Positions 24,754-33,068 of a DNA stretch of 33,445 nucleotides are shown in pieces. The stretch comes from Nostoc linckia FACHB-104 (GTDB lineage Bacteria; Cyanobacteriota; Cyanobacteriia; Cyanobacteriales; Nostocaceae): NCBI RefSeq assembly GCF_014696615.1, contig NZ_JACJQJ010000086.1:1-33445 (forward strand). Direction: 5' to 3'. The stretch's first letter is position 1; each line of letters begins with the position of its first letter. A program made the position numbers and the translations under genes. Under the pieces are notes generated by a model. That model was not told the origin of the DNA and ran no database searches. It saw only the letters and a list, made by a program, of their open reading frames with translations.

Positions 24754-25773
24754 GTGAACATCCCTGAATTTGAAAACTTACCCCCGATTAAGCTCATTCC
24801 TCTTGAGCATGATGATCTGACAATCTACAAGCAAAAAGAAACCAGAAGACCACCAACTGATATCAGGTGGGTGAAAGTATTGGAATTTTTACGCAGCAAC
24901 AATCTCGCGCTTAACAGTCGCAAGCTTTATGAACGTGAACTCAAAAGGTTTTTGGGATGGACGCAATTGCACTATCATGAACTGCGATCGCGTCATATAG
25001 GTTTGTACAAACAATACTTGATGGAAGAAGTCAGCACTGATGCAGGTAAACCACTTTCCAAAAGCAGTATTAATGCAGGACTTGCTGCTATCAAGAGTTT
25101 TTTCAAATGGTTGAGTCTCACCTACCCAGAGATGATAACTACAAATCCCACACAGGGAGTCAAGCTAGAAAAAGTACCTCTGCCACCTGCTCAAAGTTTA
25201 ACAGCAGAACAGATGGAATCAGTGTGGTCAGCTTTGGAATATTTAGGTGAAACAAAGGTTCGGGATACTGCACTGGTTCATATTCTCAGTCATGGACTCC
25301 GCGCTGGGGAAGTGGTGAATTTAAATGTTGGATCATTTGATGGCAAACTGCTATTCTTACCCGATACTAAAACCGCCCAACCTCGCTTGGTACCTTTAAG
25401 AAAAGAAAGTAGAGAGGTGGTTGCAGAGTATTTGCGATGGCGAGAGGGACAGGGGGAAGTTTTAACTAGCCTCAGTCCACTGATGATTTCGCATCATCCA
25501 TCATATCTTGGAGAACGCCTTTCTTATCACGGTATTTACTTTGCTGTGGAGAAAATTGGCGAATTAGCAAGCATTGAAGACTTGCATCCTCATCAATTCC
25601 GTCATACTTATGCTACTGATTTGTTGTTACTAGGTGTAGATCCGACTCATGCCCGGAAACTGACGGGACATACTAGCGAGAAGGCTTTTCGACGGTATAC
25701 ACTTCGCAGTGAGCAAGAAGCGGCGATCGCTGCTTACTATCGGGCGATTGGCGAAGAGGAAGAAGTGGAGTAG
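24754..25773 (+). CDS. Tyrosine-type recombinase/integrase
   Basis: 339 residues. The N-terminal SAM-like core-binding domain (about 40-135) contains SRKLYERELKRFLGW and SSINAGLAAIKSFFKWLS. The catalytic domain has the Arg in SHGLRAGEV, a Lys in DTKTAQPR, His and Arg in HPHQFRHTYATDLL, His in LTGHTSEKAF and the nucleophilic Tyr in RRYTLRS. The full active set is present. The GTG start is upstream of a good reading context, preceded by a HIP1 site. It is the first gene of a three-gene operon with the two unknown proteins that follow. XerC/D-like size; a chromosomal or island integrase. Confidence 0.93.
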   Translation: MNIPEFENLPPIKLIPLEHDDLTIYKQKETRRPPTDIRWVKVLEFLRSNNLALNSRKLYERELKRFLGWTQLHYHELRSRHIGLYKQYLMEEVSTDAGKPLSKSSINAGLAAIKSFFKWLSLTYPEMITTNPTQGVKLEKVPLPPAQSLTAEQMESVWSALEYLGETKVRDTALVHILSHGLRAGEVVNLNVGSFDGKLLFLPDTKTAQPRLVPLRKESREVVAEYLRWREGQGEVLTSLSPLMISHHPSYLGERLSYHGIYFAVEKIGELASIEDLHPHQFRHTYATDLLLLGVDPTHARKLTGHTSEKAFRRYTLRSEQEAAIAAYYRAIGEEEEVE

Positions 25774-25776
25774 GAA

Positions 25777-26241
25777 ATGCCAAAGCCACTAAATCCTAAA
25801 TGTCAGTTATGTGCTTCCTTACCGACTGCTAAAGCAAAGGTGTTGCATGGAACCCAAGGAGATGGATGCTGGAATCCAAAGGTCTGCCATAATCGGCGCT
25901 CATTTTACCGTAGCCGAACTGAAGATAATTCGGGGATTGATTCGATAGCGGTCGAACCACCAGCTACATATTTTGCTGTGCTGTACTTATACAAGGAATC
26001 CGGAGATAAACCCTTACACGCCTTGGGTGCTGAACTGTGGTTGGGGCAACAACCGATTTGTCGTCTGGAATCAATTCACTGTTTTGGGCTAACTGCTGGC
26101 AAGATACGTAGCTATACAGATAAGGTGTTGCAGGCTTTTGCCAAGGAATATGGTGTCTCGCTGTATCAATATAAGGATATGTTTGAGATTAGTCCAGATC
26201 ACTGCCCAGTGCGTCCCTGTCCGCTACATCCAGAATCATAG
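25777..26241 (+). CDS. Cys-rich (zinc-finger-like) hypothetical protein
   Basis: 154 residues beginning MPKPLNPKCQLC. N-terminal Cys at positions 9, 12, 31 and 37 (CxxC…GDGCW…VCHNRR) suggest a zinc-binding head. The C-terminus has a second Cys cluster (DHCPVRPCPLH). The middle (YFAVLYLYKESGDKPLHALG) looks like a beta-rich fold. It starts three bases after the recombinase stop with a GGAGTAGGA ribosome-binding sequence, and ends two bases before the next gene, so it is translationally coupled. Likely works with the recombinase, but the role is unknown. Confidence 0.7.
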   Translation: MPKPLNPKCQLCASLPTAKAKVLHGTQGDGCWNPKVCHNRRSFYRSRTEDNSGIDSIAVEPPATYFAVLYLYKESGDKPLHALGAELWLGQQPICRLESIHCFGLTAGKIRSYTDKVLQAFAKEYGVSLYQYKDMFEISPDHCPVRPCPLHPES

Positions 26242-26243
26242 CA

Positions 26244-26924
26244 ATGACTACATACCGTCAATTAACAATTTGGGATGTACTTGATGAGATTTCAGTTGCA
26301 CCACCAAACTCTTCACTTGCCCCAGTGTGGGATTGTTTTGATACAGAACTCCAGGATTTACCTGTGGAAGCACAGTTAGAGACTGCTGCTGTTGCGTTTA
26401 ATCAAATTGCAGATATCCTCAAATCTCGTGCGGTAATGCTGTTGCAGGATGTGCGTGAAATCAATAGTCTTGAGGGGCCGATTGTCAGCACTAGTATTTT
26501 TGCTGGGTTGGTGCGAACTACAATGCAGCTTGATTTGGATGATTTGATTGAACCTCCCATAGCGCAGACCTTCAAACCACATGGCCCGCATCAGTTTTCC
26601 AATACTGGCTCTCAAGGTGATTCAGTGGTAGCACCTGTGGAGAAAGAGAAAGTTTTAGAAATGTTGGAGGAAGTCAGGACTGTAGAAGATGTTCACAAGC
26701 TGGCGGGTGATGAAGATGTGCACAAGTGGCAAACTGCGATCGCTCGCTACCTTGCAAATAATAAAGATGAAATTTCGCTCCCTCAACTTCAAAATGCTTT
26801 GAAAATGCCGATTGTTGAGGTATGGTTAGGATTGCTACTGGGTGGATTTACTGTGGAGCAGCGTGGGGATTTTTATCAAAATCAGAATATTTGGGTGATA
26901 ACAAATGATAGCCAAAGTCAGTAG
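26244..26924 (+). CDS. Hypothetical protein, third gene of recombinase operon
   Basis: 226 residues, no membrane segment. The N-terminus MTTYRQLTIWDVLDEISVAP is followed by a helical region (PVEAQLETAAVAFNQIADIL, KSRAVMLLQDVREI). The C-terminal half holds LEMLEEVRTVEDVHKLAG and a possible winged-helix-like end (ISLPQLQNALKMPIVEVW). The AAVAFNQIADILK block gives it a coiled-coil or helical-bundle look. It begins two bases after the preceding stop. I do not recognise the family; operon context suggests a helper of the integrase. Confidence 0.6.
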   Translation: MTTYRQLTIWDVLDEISVAPPNSSLAPVWDCFDTELQDLPVEAQLETAAVAFNQIADILKSRAVMLLQDVREINSLEGPIVSTSIFAGLVRTTMQLDLDDLIEPPIAQTFKPHGPHQFSNTGSQGDSVVAPVEKEKVLEMLEEVRTVEDVHKLAGDEDVHKWQTAIARYLANNKDEISLPQLQNALKMPIVEVWLGLLLGGFTVEQRGDFYQNQNIWVITNDSQSQ

Positions 26925-27149
26925 ACCGAAAAGTTTTGTGATCGCTAAAAAATAGTAGTGTAAGATACCATTTTTGGCGGAATGTAACAAAGCTGATTGC
27001 CAAAGGTAAATGATAATATTAGCTTATGAATAAGCTCCAAAAAACAACCAAAATTAGCCAGGTGGTAAATAAACTTCGCAAGCTACCTCATAGTTACAGT
27101 CTACGGCTTGACGTAAACATTCAAGCATCTGTTTGAGGGTAACTAGATC
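26925..27149. other. Spacer before the tnpB element
   Basis: About 225 bases without a supportable gene. On the minus strand a 35-codon open stretch (27054-27158) reads QDLVTLKQMLECLRQAVDCN and ends in PPG before a stop; it is cut by the tnpB element and may be the tail of a gene once located on the helicase side. Confidence 0.3.
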
Positions 27150-27340
27150 CTGCCCTTGCTTTCATCCCCCAGTGGAGTCTTCGGAACTGGGGGACTTCCC
27201 GCAAGAAAGGTTAAAGTTACAAACGACAAAAGGTTTTTGGATAGTTGTCATAAAACTCGTACTCATCTCATCAAAAATCCTGGGTCTGAAACCCCGTCCT
27301 TTGAGGACGGCTTTACATGGAGCGTGGTAAAATGTGAAGC

Positions 27341-28528
27341 ATGGAAAAAGCCTACCGCTACCGTTTTTACCCAACTGCCGAGCAAGAACAAATATTGCGC
27401 CGGACAATTGGTTGTGTACGGTTGGTTTTCAACAAGGCTTTGGCAGCGAGAACCGAAGCTTGGTACGAGCGGCAAGAACGAGTAGATTACGTTCAAACTT
27501 CTGCTATGTTGACGCAGTGGAAAAAACTTGATGACCTCCAGTTTTTGAATGAGGTTAGCTGTGTGCCACTGCAACAAGGCTTGAGACATCTGCAAACAGC
27601 GTTTACTAACTTCTTTGCTCTTCGGGCAAAATACCCCAACTTTAAAAAGAAGCGTAGCGGTGGAAGTGCAGAGTTTACCAAGTCTGCTTTTCGGTGGAAG
27701 GATGGAAAAATTTACTTGGCAAAGTGTTCTGAACCACTGCCAATTAAATGGTCTAGGCAATTGCCTACATTGTGTGAGCCTACAACCATCACAGTTAGAC
27801 TTGAACCTTCTGGACGCTGGTTTATCAGTTTGCGAATTAATGATCCAACTGACCAAACCATGCGCTCTGGTGATAGTGCTGTGGGATTGGATGTTGGGAT
27901 TAGCTCTCTTGTTACCCTGAGTACAGGGGAGAAGATTGCTAATCCCAAAGCTTTTGACAAGCACTACCAAAAATTGAGGAAAGCCCAAAAGTCTTTGAGT
28001 CGTAAACACAAAGTCTCTCGAAATCGAGATAAAGCTAGACTCAAAGTTGCTCGTATTCAAGCTAAAATTTCTGATGCAAGGATTGACCATACCCATAAAC
28101 TGACAACTCGATTGATTCGTGAAAACCAAACGATAGTAGTTGAGGACTTGGCAGTTAAGAACATGGTCAAAAATCCCAAACTTTCCCGTGCTATCACTGA
28201 TGCAGCATGGAGCGAATTGGTGAGGCAACTGGAGTATAAAGCTCTTTGGTATGGTCGAACCTTGGTAAAAATTGACCGATGGTTCCCCAGTTCTAAACGC
28301 TGTGGGCATTGCGGTCACGTTGTTGAAAAACTGCCGTTGAATATCAGGGAGTGGGACTGTCCCAACTGCGAGACGCACCACGACCGAGACATCAACGCAG
28401 CTAAAAACATTTTGGCGGTGGGACACACCGTTACAGTCTGTGGAGCGAACATCAGACCTAATAACCATAGTGTTAAAGGGCAGTTGCGAAAAACCCGTAA
28501 GGGAAGGAAACAGAAACCTGAATCTTGA
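27341..28528 (+). CDS. tnpB: TnpB RNA-guided nuclease (IS605/IS1341 type)
   Basis: 395 residues. The N-terminal OrfB_IS605 part has YRYRFYPTAEQEQILRRTIG and VRLVFNKALAAR. The RuvC-like nuclease residues are Asp in VGLDVGIS (D184), Glu in VVEDLA (E268) and Asp in HHDRDIN (D350), with AAKNIL after it. The zinc ribbon reads CGHCGHV…CPNCE. All catalytic residues are intact. The C-terminus RKTRKGRKQKP is basic, as usual. A guide RNA is expected to overlap the 3' end of the gene and the right end of the element. Very secure assignment. Confidence 0.95.
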   Translation: MEKAYRYRFYPTAEQEQILRRTIGCVRLVFNKALAARTEAWYERQERVDYVQTSAMLTQWKKLDDLQFLNEVSCVPLQQGLRHLQTAFTNFFALRAKYPNFKKKRSGGSAEFTKSAFRWKDGKIYLAKCSEPLPIKWSRQLPTLCEPTTITVRLEPSGRWFISLRINDPTDQTMRSGDSAVGLDVGISSLVTLSTGEKIANPKAFDKHYQKLRKAQKSLSRKHKVSRNRDKARLKVARIQAKISDARIDHTHKLTTRLIRENQTIVVEDLAVKNMVKNPKLSRAITDAAWSELVRQLEYKALWYGRTLVKIDRWFPSSKRCGHCGHVVEKLPLNIREWDCPNCETHHDRDINAAKNILAVGHTVTVCGANIRPNNHSVKGQLRKTRKGRKQKPES

Positions 28529-28571
28529 GGTTCAGGAATCACCGTGGCTTTAGCCCGGTGAGGATGTCAAA
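28500..28571 (+). ncRNA. Predicted ωRNA (reRNA) 3' part at the element right end
   Basis: TnpB guide RNAs come from the 3' end of tnpB and the right end of the element. Here two stems are visible: CCTGAA…TTCAGG near 28517-28536, and TCACCG-T-GGC-TTTA-GCC-CGGTGA around 28539-28561. The guide would be the sequence just beyond 28571, that is, the end of the helicase gene. Structure is by eye only. Confidence 0.4.
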
Positions 28572-31500
28572 CCCCAATCAACTCCAGTAAAGCCTCTGTC
28601 GATATCTTGCCACTGATATCAGTACCTTCGAGCAGACTGTCTGCTAAATCTCGTTTGTGGTGATGCAAGGCCACAATCTTATCTTCAATAGTATCTTTTG
28701 CTACTAAACGATAAATAGTCACCGGGCGTTGTTGCCCAATGCGATGGGCACGGTCTGAGGCTTGGTCTTCTACGGCGGGATTCCACCAGGGGTCCATGTG
28801 GATGACGTAATCGGCAGCGGTGAGATTAAGTCCCGTACCCCCCGCCTTCAGGCTAATCAAAAATACATCACCTGACCCAGCCTGAAAAGCATCCACCCGT
28901 TTTTTCCTTTCAGCGGCTGGGGTACTGCCATCTAAATATTGATAATTAATACCTTCCTTATCCAGATAATTGCGGATAATCTGCAAATGGTCAACAAACT
29001 GACTAAACACCAAAGCCTTATGACGATTCTCCAGTAAATCTCCCAGCACCTCAGCAAAAAGTTGCAATTTCGCGCTGGATAGTTGAGTGTCAGGCATCAC
29101 GAGACTGGGATTACAACAAGCGCGGCGCAGTTTCATAATTTCTGCCAGCACTTGCAGATGTTTCTGACCAGCAGTTGCATCAGTTTCGGTCAGTTTAGAT
29201 ATTGCCTCACGGCGCAACGCTTCATAGAACGCCATTTCCTCCCGACTCAACTCTACGTGTAACAGAATTTCAGTACGGGAGGGTAATTCTTCCAGCACTT
29301 GATTTTTGAGGCGACGTAACAGGAATGGTTGAATTAGTTTTTTGAGTTTGTTGCGTACAAGTTTATCCTGAAATTTCTCAATGGGGATAGCAAAACGTTG
29401 ATTGAAGCTTTCAAAGGAACCCAGGAGCCCAGGATTGATAAAGCGGAATAAATTCCACAATTCGCCAAGGTGGTTCTCAATCGGAGTCCCAGTGGTAATT
29501 AGTTTAAAACTACCTTTGAGATTCATTGCAGCCTGGGAACGTTTGGTAGTCATATTTTTGATTGCCTGGGCTTCATCCAGGACAATCGTTTGCCACTGCA
29601 CCTGAGAGAGCATTTGCGATACTTCTTCCTGCTGCAACAGACCATAGCTGCACACCAGCATATCAAAAGGTTGTAAGGTAGAGAGGAGATTTTGGCGGTT
29701 TGCGCCTGCAAATTGCACAATATTAAGAGTAGGAGCGAACTTATGGGCTTCACTCACCCAATTCATACACACCGAAGTGGGGGCAATAATTAGGGTTGGC
29801 CCCTCATGGGCACGCATCAGGATAACAGCCAACGCCTGCACGGTCTTACCGAGTCCCATTTGGTCTGCCAAGCAGGCTCCCACACCCCAATGTGCTAGCC
29901 GCGCCAGCCAACTAAATCCTTCCATCTGGTAGTCGCGCAGTTCTGCTTGGAAGGTAGAAGGGAGTTGCGGTTGCAAGCTTTGTACTTCCTTCAAGCGCTG
30001 GATATGTGCCTTCCAATGTTTATCGGCTTTTACCTTACCTACCTCATCGACAAAATCCTCTAAGCCTAATGTTGCTAAGGGGTGAAAGCGGATACCTTTA
30101 CTGTGCTTTTCTGAAAACGATCGCAATTCATCAAGACGTTTGCGAAAGGCTTGGGTTAAAGCCAAAAATTGGCCATCTCCTAAGGGGATAAAACGACTGG
30201 GGGTTTTATCCAAGAGTTCTAAAAGTTGCTGCATATCCAGCACTAGGTCTTTATCCAGTTTCAACTCGCCAGTAGCTGCAAACCAATCTTGCTGGCGTTG
30301 AATGGACATCTGAAAATCTTTCAAGTCTGCTTGGTGCTTGACACTCAGTTTTTCTCCTTCTGGCCATTCCAGCACCACGATATCCCCTAATGCTTGCAGT
30401 TCTAGCAGTAGTTCTAAACAATCTTCTGGGTCTTCTATGAGCCATTCTTTATCTTGTTCTTCAGCCTCAGTCAAGGTAGGACAGGCATTGATTGCGGCAT
30501 GGGCAAGTTGCTTTTCTTGTTGCAAATTACGTCTGGTTTGCAGACGCTTACCTTCTATCTCTGCAATCACAGTTTCACCACCCGTACCAGGGCGGTAGTA
30601 GGGGCCACCTTGGGCAAAGGGGCGAGACAGCAAGGATACTTTCAATCCAGTATTGGCAGGTAACAGGTGAATGTGGGGTATAGTCTGGGCTGGTACTTCT
30701 TCTGCTCCTTCTAGTCCACCACCGATGTCAGAATGCACGGTGACGATGCCAGAGACAGCATTAATAGCTGCTAATACTTGTTTCTCGGCAGTAGCAGGTA
30801 CGTTAAGCCGATTTTCCTTGCCAATAATCTCAGCGATGCGTCGGTGTTCGGCAGTAATTTCAATTACCTTGATGCGGGTTGGGGTTTCTTTAATAGTGAG
30901 GATATGCTGTGATGGCTCTAGTTTGGGAGAAAATTCTAAAGTTAAGCGATCGCCCTTGGCGGGGCTTCTCTCCGAGACGCTACGCGAACGCCCATCGCGT
31001 TTCCCTTTTTTAACGATTAATTCTGGTTCTCCTTTGACGATTTCCACGCGGGTACTGGGGGAATCTTCCCAAAATACCAAGGGGTGTCCAATTAATGCAG
31101 AGATGGCTTTGGGACTGAAGGTATACTCAACTTTGCCACGATATCCATAATCGTAGTTCGTAAATGTTTCGATGCAGCCACATACTCTCAAATCTTGAGA
31201 TGTAAGATAATCAAGCTCACCCAAATTTCCGCTTAGACGCTTGATGGCTATGGGACGGCCTTTACTCCACTCACCTTTGGCATTAACCTTTTGTTCGCGG
31301 GGTTGCAAAATACATTTGCTGGGATAGTAAGTAATAAACCATGCCAAGCGTAGTTCTGCCTGAGCTTTTACAGGTGTTGGCGATGCTTTCTGAAGATTTG
31401 CTAGTGCATTTAAGCACATCTCCCAAGGTTCTTGTGGCTGCATCAAGTCAACAATGCTGTCTATGCCGATATCTTCCCGCAGGATTTCTGCCTGGGTTTC

Positions 31501-32829
31501 ATAACTGCTGTTTGGTTTCAGCCGGGATAGAAGTTCTGCACTCTCCATCGCCAACCAGTGATAACCAGATGCGACAGCTTGCTGATAAAATTCCTCTAAC
31601 AACCTGGGCAAGTGCTTTTTGGCTCTGTCTGCATCTATCCAGTAATGACACAGGGCAAAAAACAAGGTTTCTAGGCTGTTGTGTTCTTCAGGGAATAGAA
31701 TGCGGTTGCTGATGATGAATTCTTTTTGCGCGATGTCCCCTAATTGGACTTGTAGCAGGATTTTCAACTGGGCATAAATCGACAAAAGCCAATGGTCTGA
31801 TTGACGTGCCAGTAAACTGGTGTAATCAAGTGCTTCCTGGAAACTTTCCCGCGAACCATCTTTGATTAGTGCCAAGATAAAAAACAAGCCGCCCATAGTG
31901 CTAAAATACACCTGTCGCTTACCTGTGGCTTTCTTGATAGCTTTAAGACTAGCAGTGTAATCTGCGATCGCTTGCTGATTATCGCCGCGTAAAAAATTCA
32001 ACCAACCTCTGTATACAAGGCTATTATCTCGATAATCTTCGGATATGGAATCTAAACTCTGCTGTGCTTCTTGAATACAACCCCGCAGTAGTTGTTGTTC
32101 TGTCAAAACTATGTGCAGGTAATCTGAGTTATGTCCACTTTCTGTAGCGCATTCTTCTTGCAGTAAGGTAAAGGCTTCATCTGCGGGAGAACATGTTAGT
32201 GTGGCATTGATGAGGATGATTGATATGCAGTTGTCATATAATTCCTGTGGCAGGGTGCGAAACCAATCGGCATCAAATGGGTTAGTGCAAATCTGCTCGA
32301 AGATATTTTCGATAGATATCTTGTCGTCGTTGTAATTGTATCTGTTATAGTCTTCAATTTGTTTATTAATGTAACTGAGGTTCTGACTGTAAAGACCAAT
32401 CCGGATTTCTCGAATAAATTGGCTTGACCTTTGGAAATATAGTGGCCCATCTTGCCAACGAGCTTTTACTCCTAACTTGTCATGCACTGCTTTGACCATG
32501 ACTTCAAAACAGCCTGCTTTTACTGCCGAGCGGGTAGCAATCTCTACTAGTAATGGATGACACTGAGGCCCCTGTCCTTGTCCTTGAATCAGCAAACCTG
32601 CTGTTAGTAATCCATCGATATAAGGTTTTAAGGTGGAGCTAATTAAATATTTGTAATTTGTATCACGCGCACCGATGTAGTTCAAACATTCTAGAAACGA
32701 AGTTCTATTGACAGGTTCGTAAATTACTGAGAATAATTGGACAATTTTTTGCTCTAAGGGTGGTAGCTGGGAGTATGCTTGGGCGAGTTGCGCTTGTAGT
32801 TTTTGCTGATCAACCTCAAAAGCGTTCAT
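28567..32829 (-). CDS. SNF2-family DEAD/DEAH helicase
   Basis: About 1420 residues from ATG 32829 (a GTG at 32874 would add 15 residues; the ATG is preferred because MNAFEVDQQ begins a conserved-looking region). The N-terminal about 480 residues are helical repeat-like. The C-terminal ATPase has motif I LADQMGLGKTVQAL (K995), motif Ia IIAPTSVCMNWVSEA, motif II VLDEAQAIKN (D1085), motif III TTGTPIENHLGELW, LVFSQFVDHLQII, motif V SLKAGGTGLNLTAADYVIHM and motif VI DRAHRIGQQRPV. It is a large cyanobacterial SNF2 helicase of unknown substrate. Its TGA stop (28567-28569) lies in the right end of the neighbouring tnpB element. An interspersed repeat is inserted in frame in the middle of the gene. 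Confidence 0.93.
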   Translation of the reverse strand: MNAFEVDQQKLQAQLAQAYSQLPPLEQKIVQLFSVIYEPVNRTSFLECLNYIGARDTNYKYLISSTLKPYIDGLLTAGLLIQGQGQGPQCHPLLVEIATRSAVKAGCFEVMVKAVHDKLGVKARWQDGPLYFQRSSQFIREIRIGLYSQNLSYINKQIEDYNRYNYNDDKISIENIFEQICTNPFDADWFRTLPQELYDNCISIILINATLTCSPADEAFTLLQEECATESGHNSDYLHIVLTEQQLLRGCIQEAQQSLDSISEDYRDNSLVYRGWLNFLRGDNQQAIADYTASLKAIKKATGKRQVYFSTMGGLFFILALIKDGSRESFQEALDYTSLLARQSDHWLLSIYAQLKILLQVQLGDIAQKEFIISNRILFPEEHNSLETLFFALCHYWIDADRAKKHLPRLLEEFYQQAVASGYHWLAMESAELLSRLKPNSSYETQAEILREDIGIDSIVDLMQPQEPWEMCLNALANLQKASPTPVKAQAELRLAWFITYYPSKCILQPREQKVNAKGEWSKGRPIAIKRLSGNLGELDYLTSQDLRVCGCIETFTNYDYGYRGKVEYTFSPKAISALIGHPLVFWEDSPSTRVEIVKGEPELIVKKGKRDGRSRSVSERSPAKGDRLTLEFSPKLEPSQHILTIKETPTRIKVIEITAEHRRIAEIIGKENRLNVPATAEKQVLAAINAVSGIVTVHSDIGGGLEGAEEVPAQTIPHIHLLPANTGLKVSLLSRPFAQGGPYYRPGTGGETVIAEIEGKRLQTRRNLQQEKQLAHAAINACPTLTEAEEQDKEWLIEDPEDCLELLLELQALGDIVVLEWPEGEKLSVKHQADLKDFQMSIQRQQDWFAATGELKLDKDLVLDMQQLLELLDKTPSRFIPLGDGQFLALTQAFRKRLDELRSFSEKHSKGIRFHPLATLGLEDFVDEVGKVKADKHWKAHIQRLKEVQSLQPQLPSTFQAELRDYQMEGFSWLARLAHWGVGACLADQMGLGKTVQALAVILMRAHEGPTLIIAPTSVCMNWVSEAHKFAPTLNIVQFAGANRQNLLSTLQPFDMLVCSYGLLQQEEVSQMLSQVQWQTIVLDEAQAIKNMTTKRSQAAMNLKGSFKLITTGTPIENHLGELWNLFRFINPGLLGSFESFNQRFAIPIEKFQDKLVRNKLKKLIQPFLLRRLKNQVLEELPSRTEILLHVELSREEMAFYEALRREAISKLTETDATAGQKHLQVLAEIMKLRRACCNPSLVMPDTQLSSAKLQLFAEVLGDLLENRHKALVFSQFVDHLQIIRNYLDKEGINYQYLDGSTPAAERKKRVDAFQAGSGDVFLISLKAGGTGLNLTAADYVIHMDPWWNPAVEDQASDRAHRIGQQRPVTIYRLVAKDTIEDKIVALHHHKRDLADSLLEGTDISGKISTEALLELIGV
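30945..31000. repeat. Cyanobacterial interspersed repeat inside the helicase gene
   Basis: GCGATCGC and then CTTGGCGGGGCTTCTCTCC, GAGACGCTACGCGAACGCC. This G+C-rich, repetitive-looking sequence resembles a short repeat I know from Nostoc-type genomes (GGCGTTCGCGTAGCGTCTC). It stays in frame and adds the low-complexity peptide GRSRSVSERSPAKGDRL. The rest of the helicase is unaffected. Confidence 0.5.
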
Positions 32830-33068
32830 GGTGATTATTAGGCGCGTTATATCCACTAATGATAATTTTCGCACTGTTCGGTATTTTATATCGAGAATGT
32901 ACCAGTTGTTCTTAGGCGATCGCGGTAATTACTTCAATTAATAGAAAATTCAGACAGTGCAATTGTTAAATATATGCTTAGTATCTATTAATACTTTAAA
33001 TTATTCAAAAGTTTTAACAACTCCTACGCGGTAACCTGTCTGTACTAGAGTATATAAGTAGTGTAGAC
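32830..33068. promoter_or_regulatory. Divergent promoter region
   Basis: About 240 bases between the helicase start and the RHH/coiled-coil gene. It has a HIP1 site near 32917 and is otherwise AT-rich. Both genes read outwards, so it must hold the two promoters; none is assigned here. Confidence 0.4.

Larger units (their letters stand above)
27150..28571 (+). mobile_element. IS605/IS1341-type element with tnpB only
   Basis: An intact tnpB with no tnpA. The left side carries short hairpins (CCCCAG…CTGGGG near 27165-27191, and CCGTCC-TTTGA-GGACGG at 27295-27311). The right end has the subterminal stem TCACCG…CGGTGA and ends near GGATGTCAA (about 28563-28571), as in cyanobacterial IS200/IS605 relatives. 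Left boundary uncertain by tens of bases. No target duplication is expected for this family. Confidence 0.6.

Noticed and set aside
27263-28468. 401-codon open frame antisense to tnpB
   Set aside because: It overlaps the complete tnpB gene, its protein has no family features, and the Cys/Ser-rich composition is typical of a shadow frame.
30671-31150. 159-codon frame antisense in the helicase gene
   Set aside because: Fully inside the helicase coding sequence and Ser-rich without domain signs; a shadow frame.
28567-32829. SNF2 helicase as part of a known phage-defence system
   Set aside because: No partner genes (methyltransferase, nuclease or other defence subunits) are adjacent, and the helicase type is common in cyanobacteria outside defence islands.
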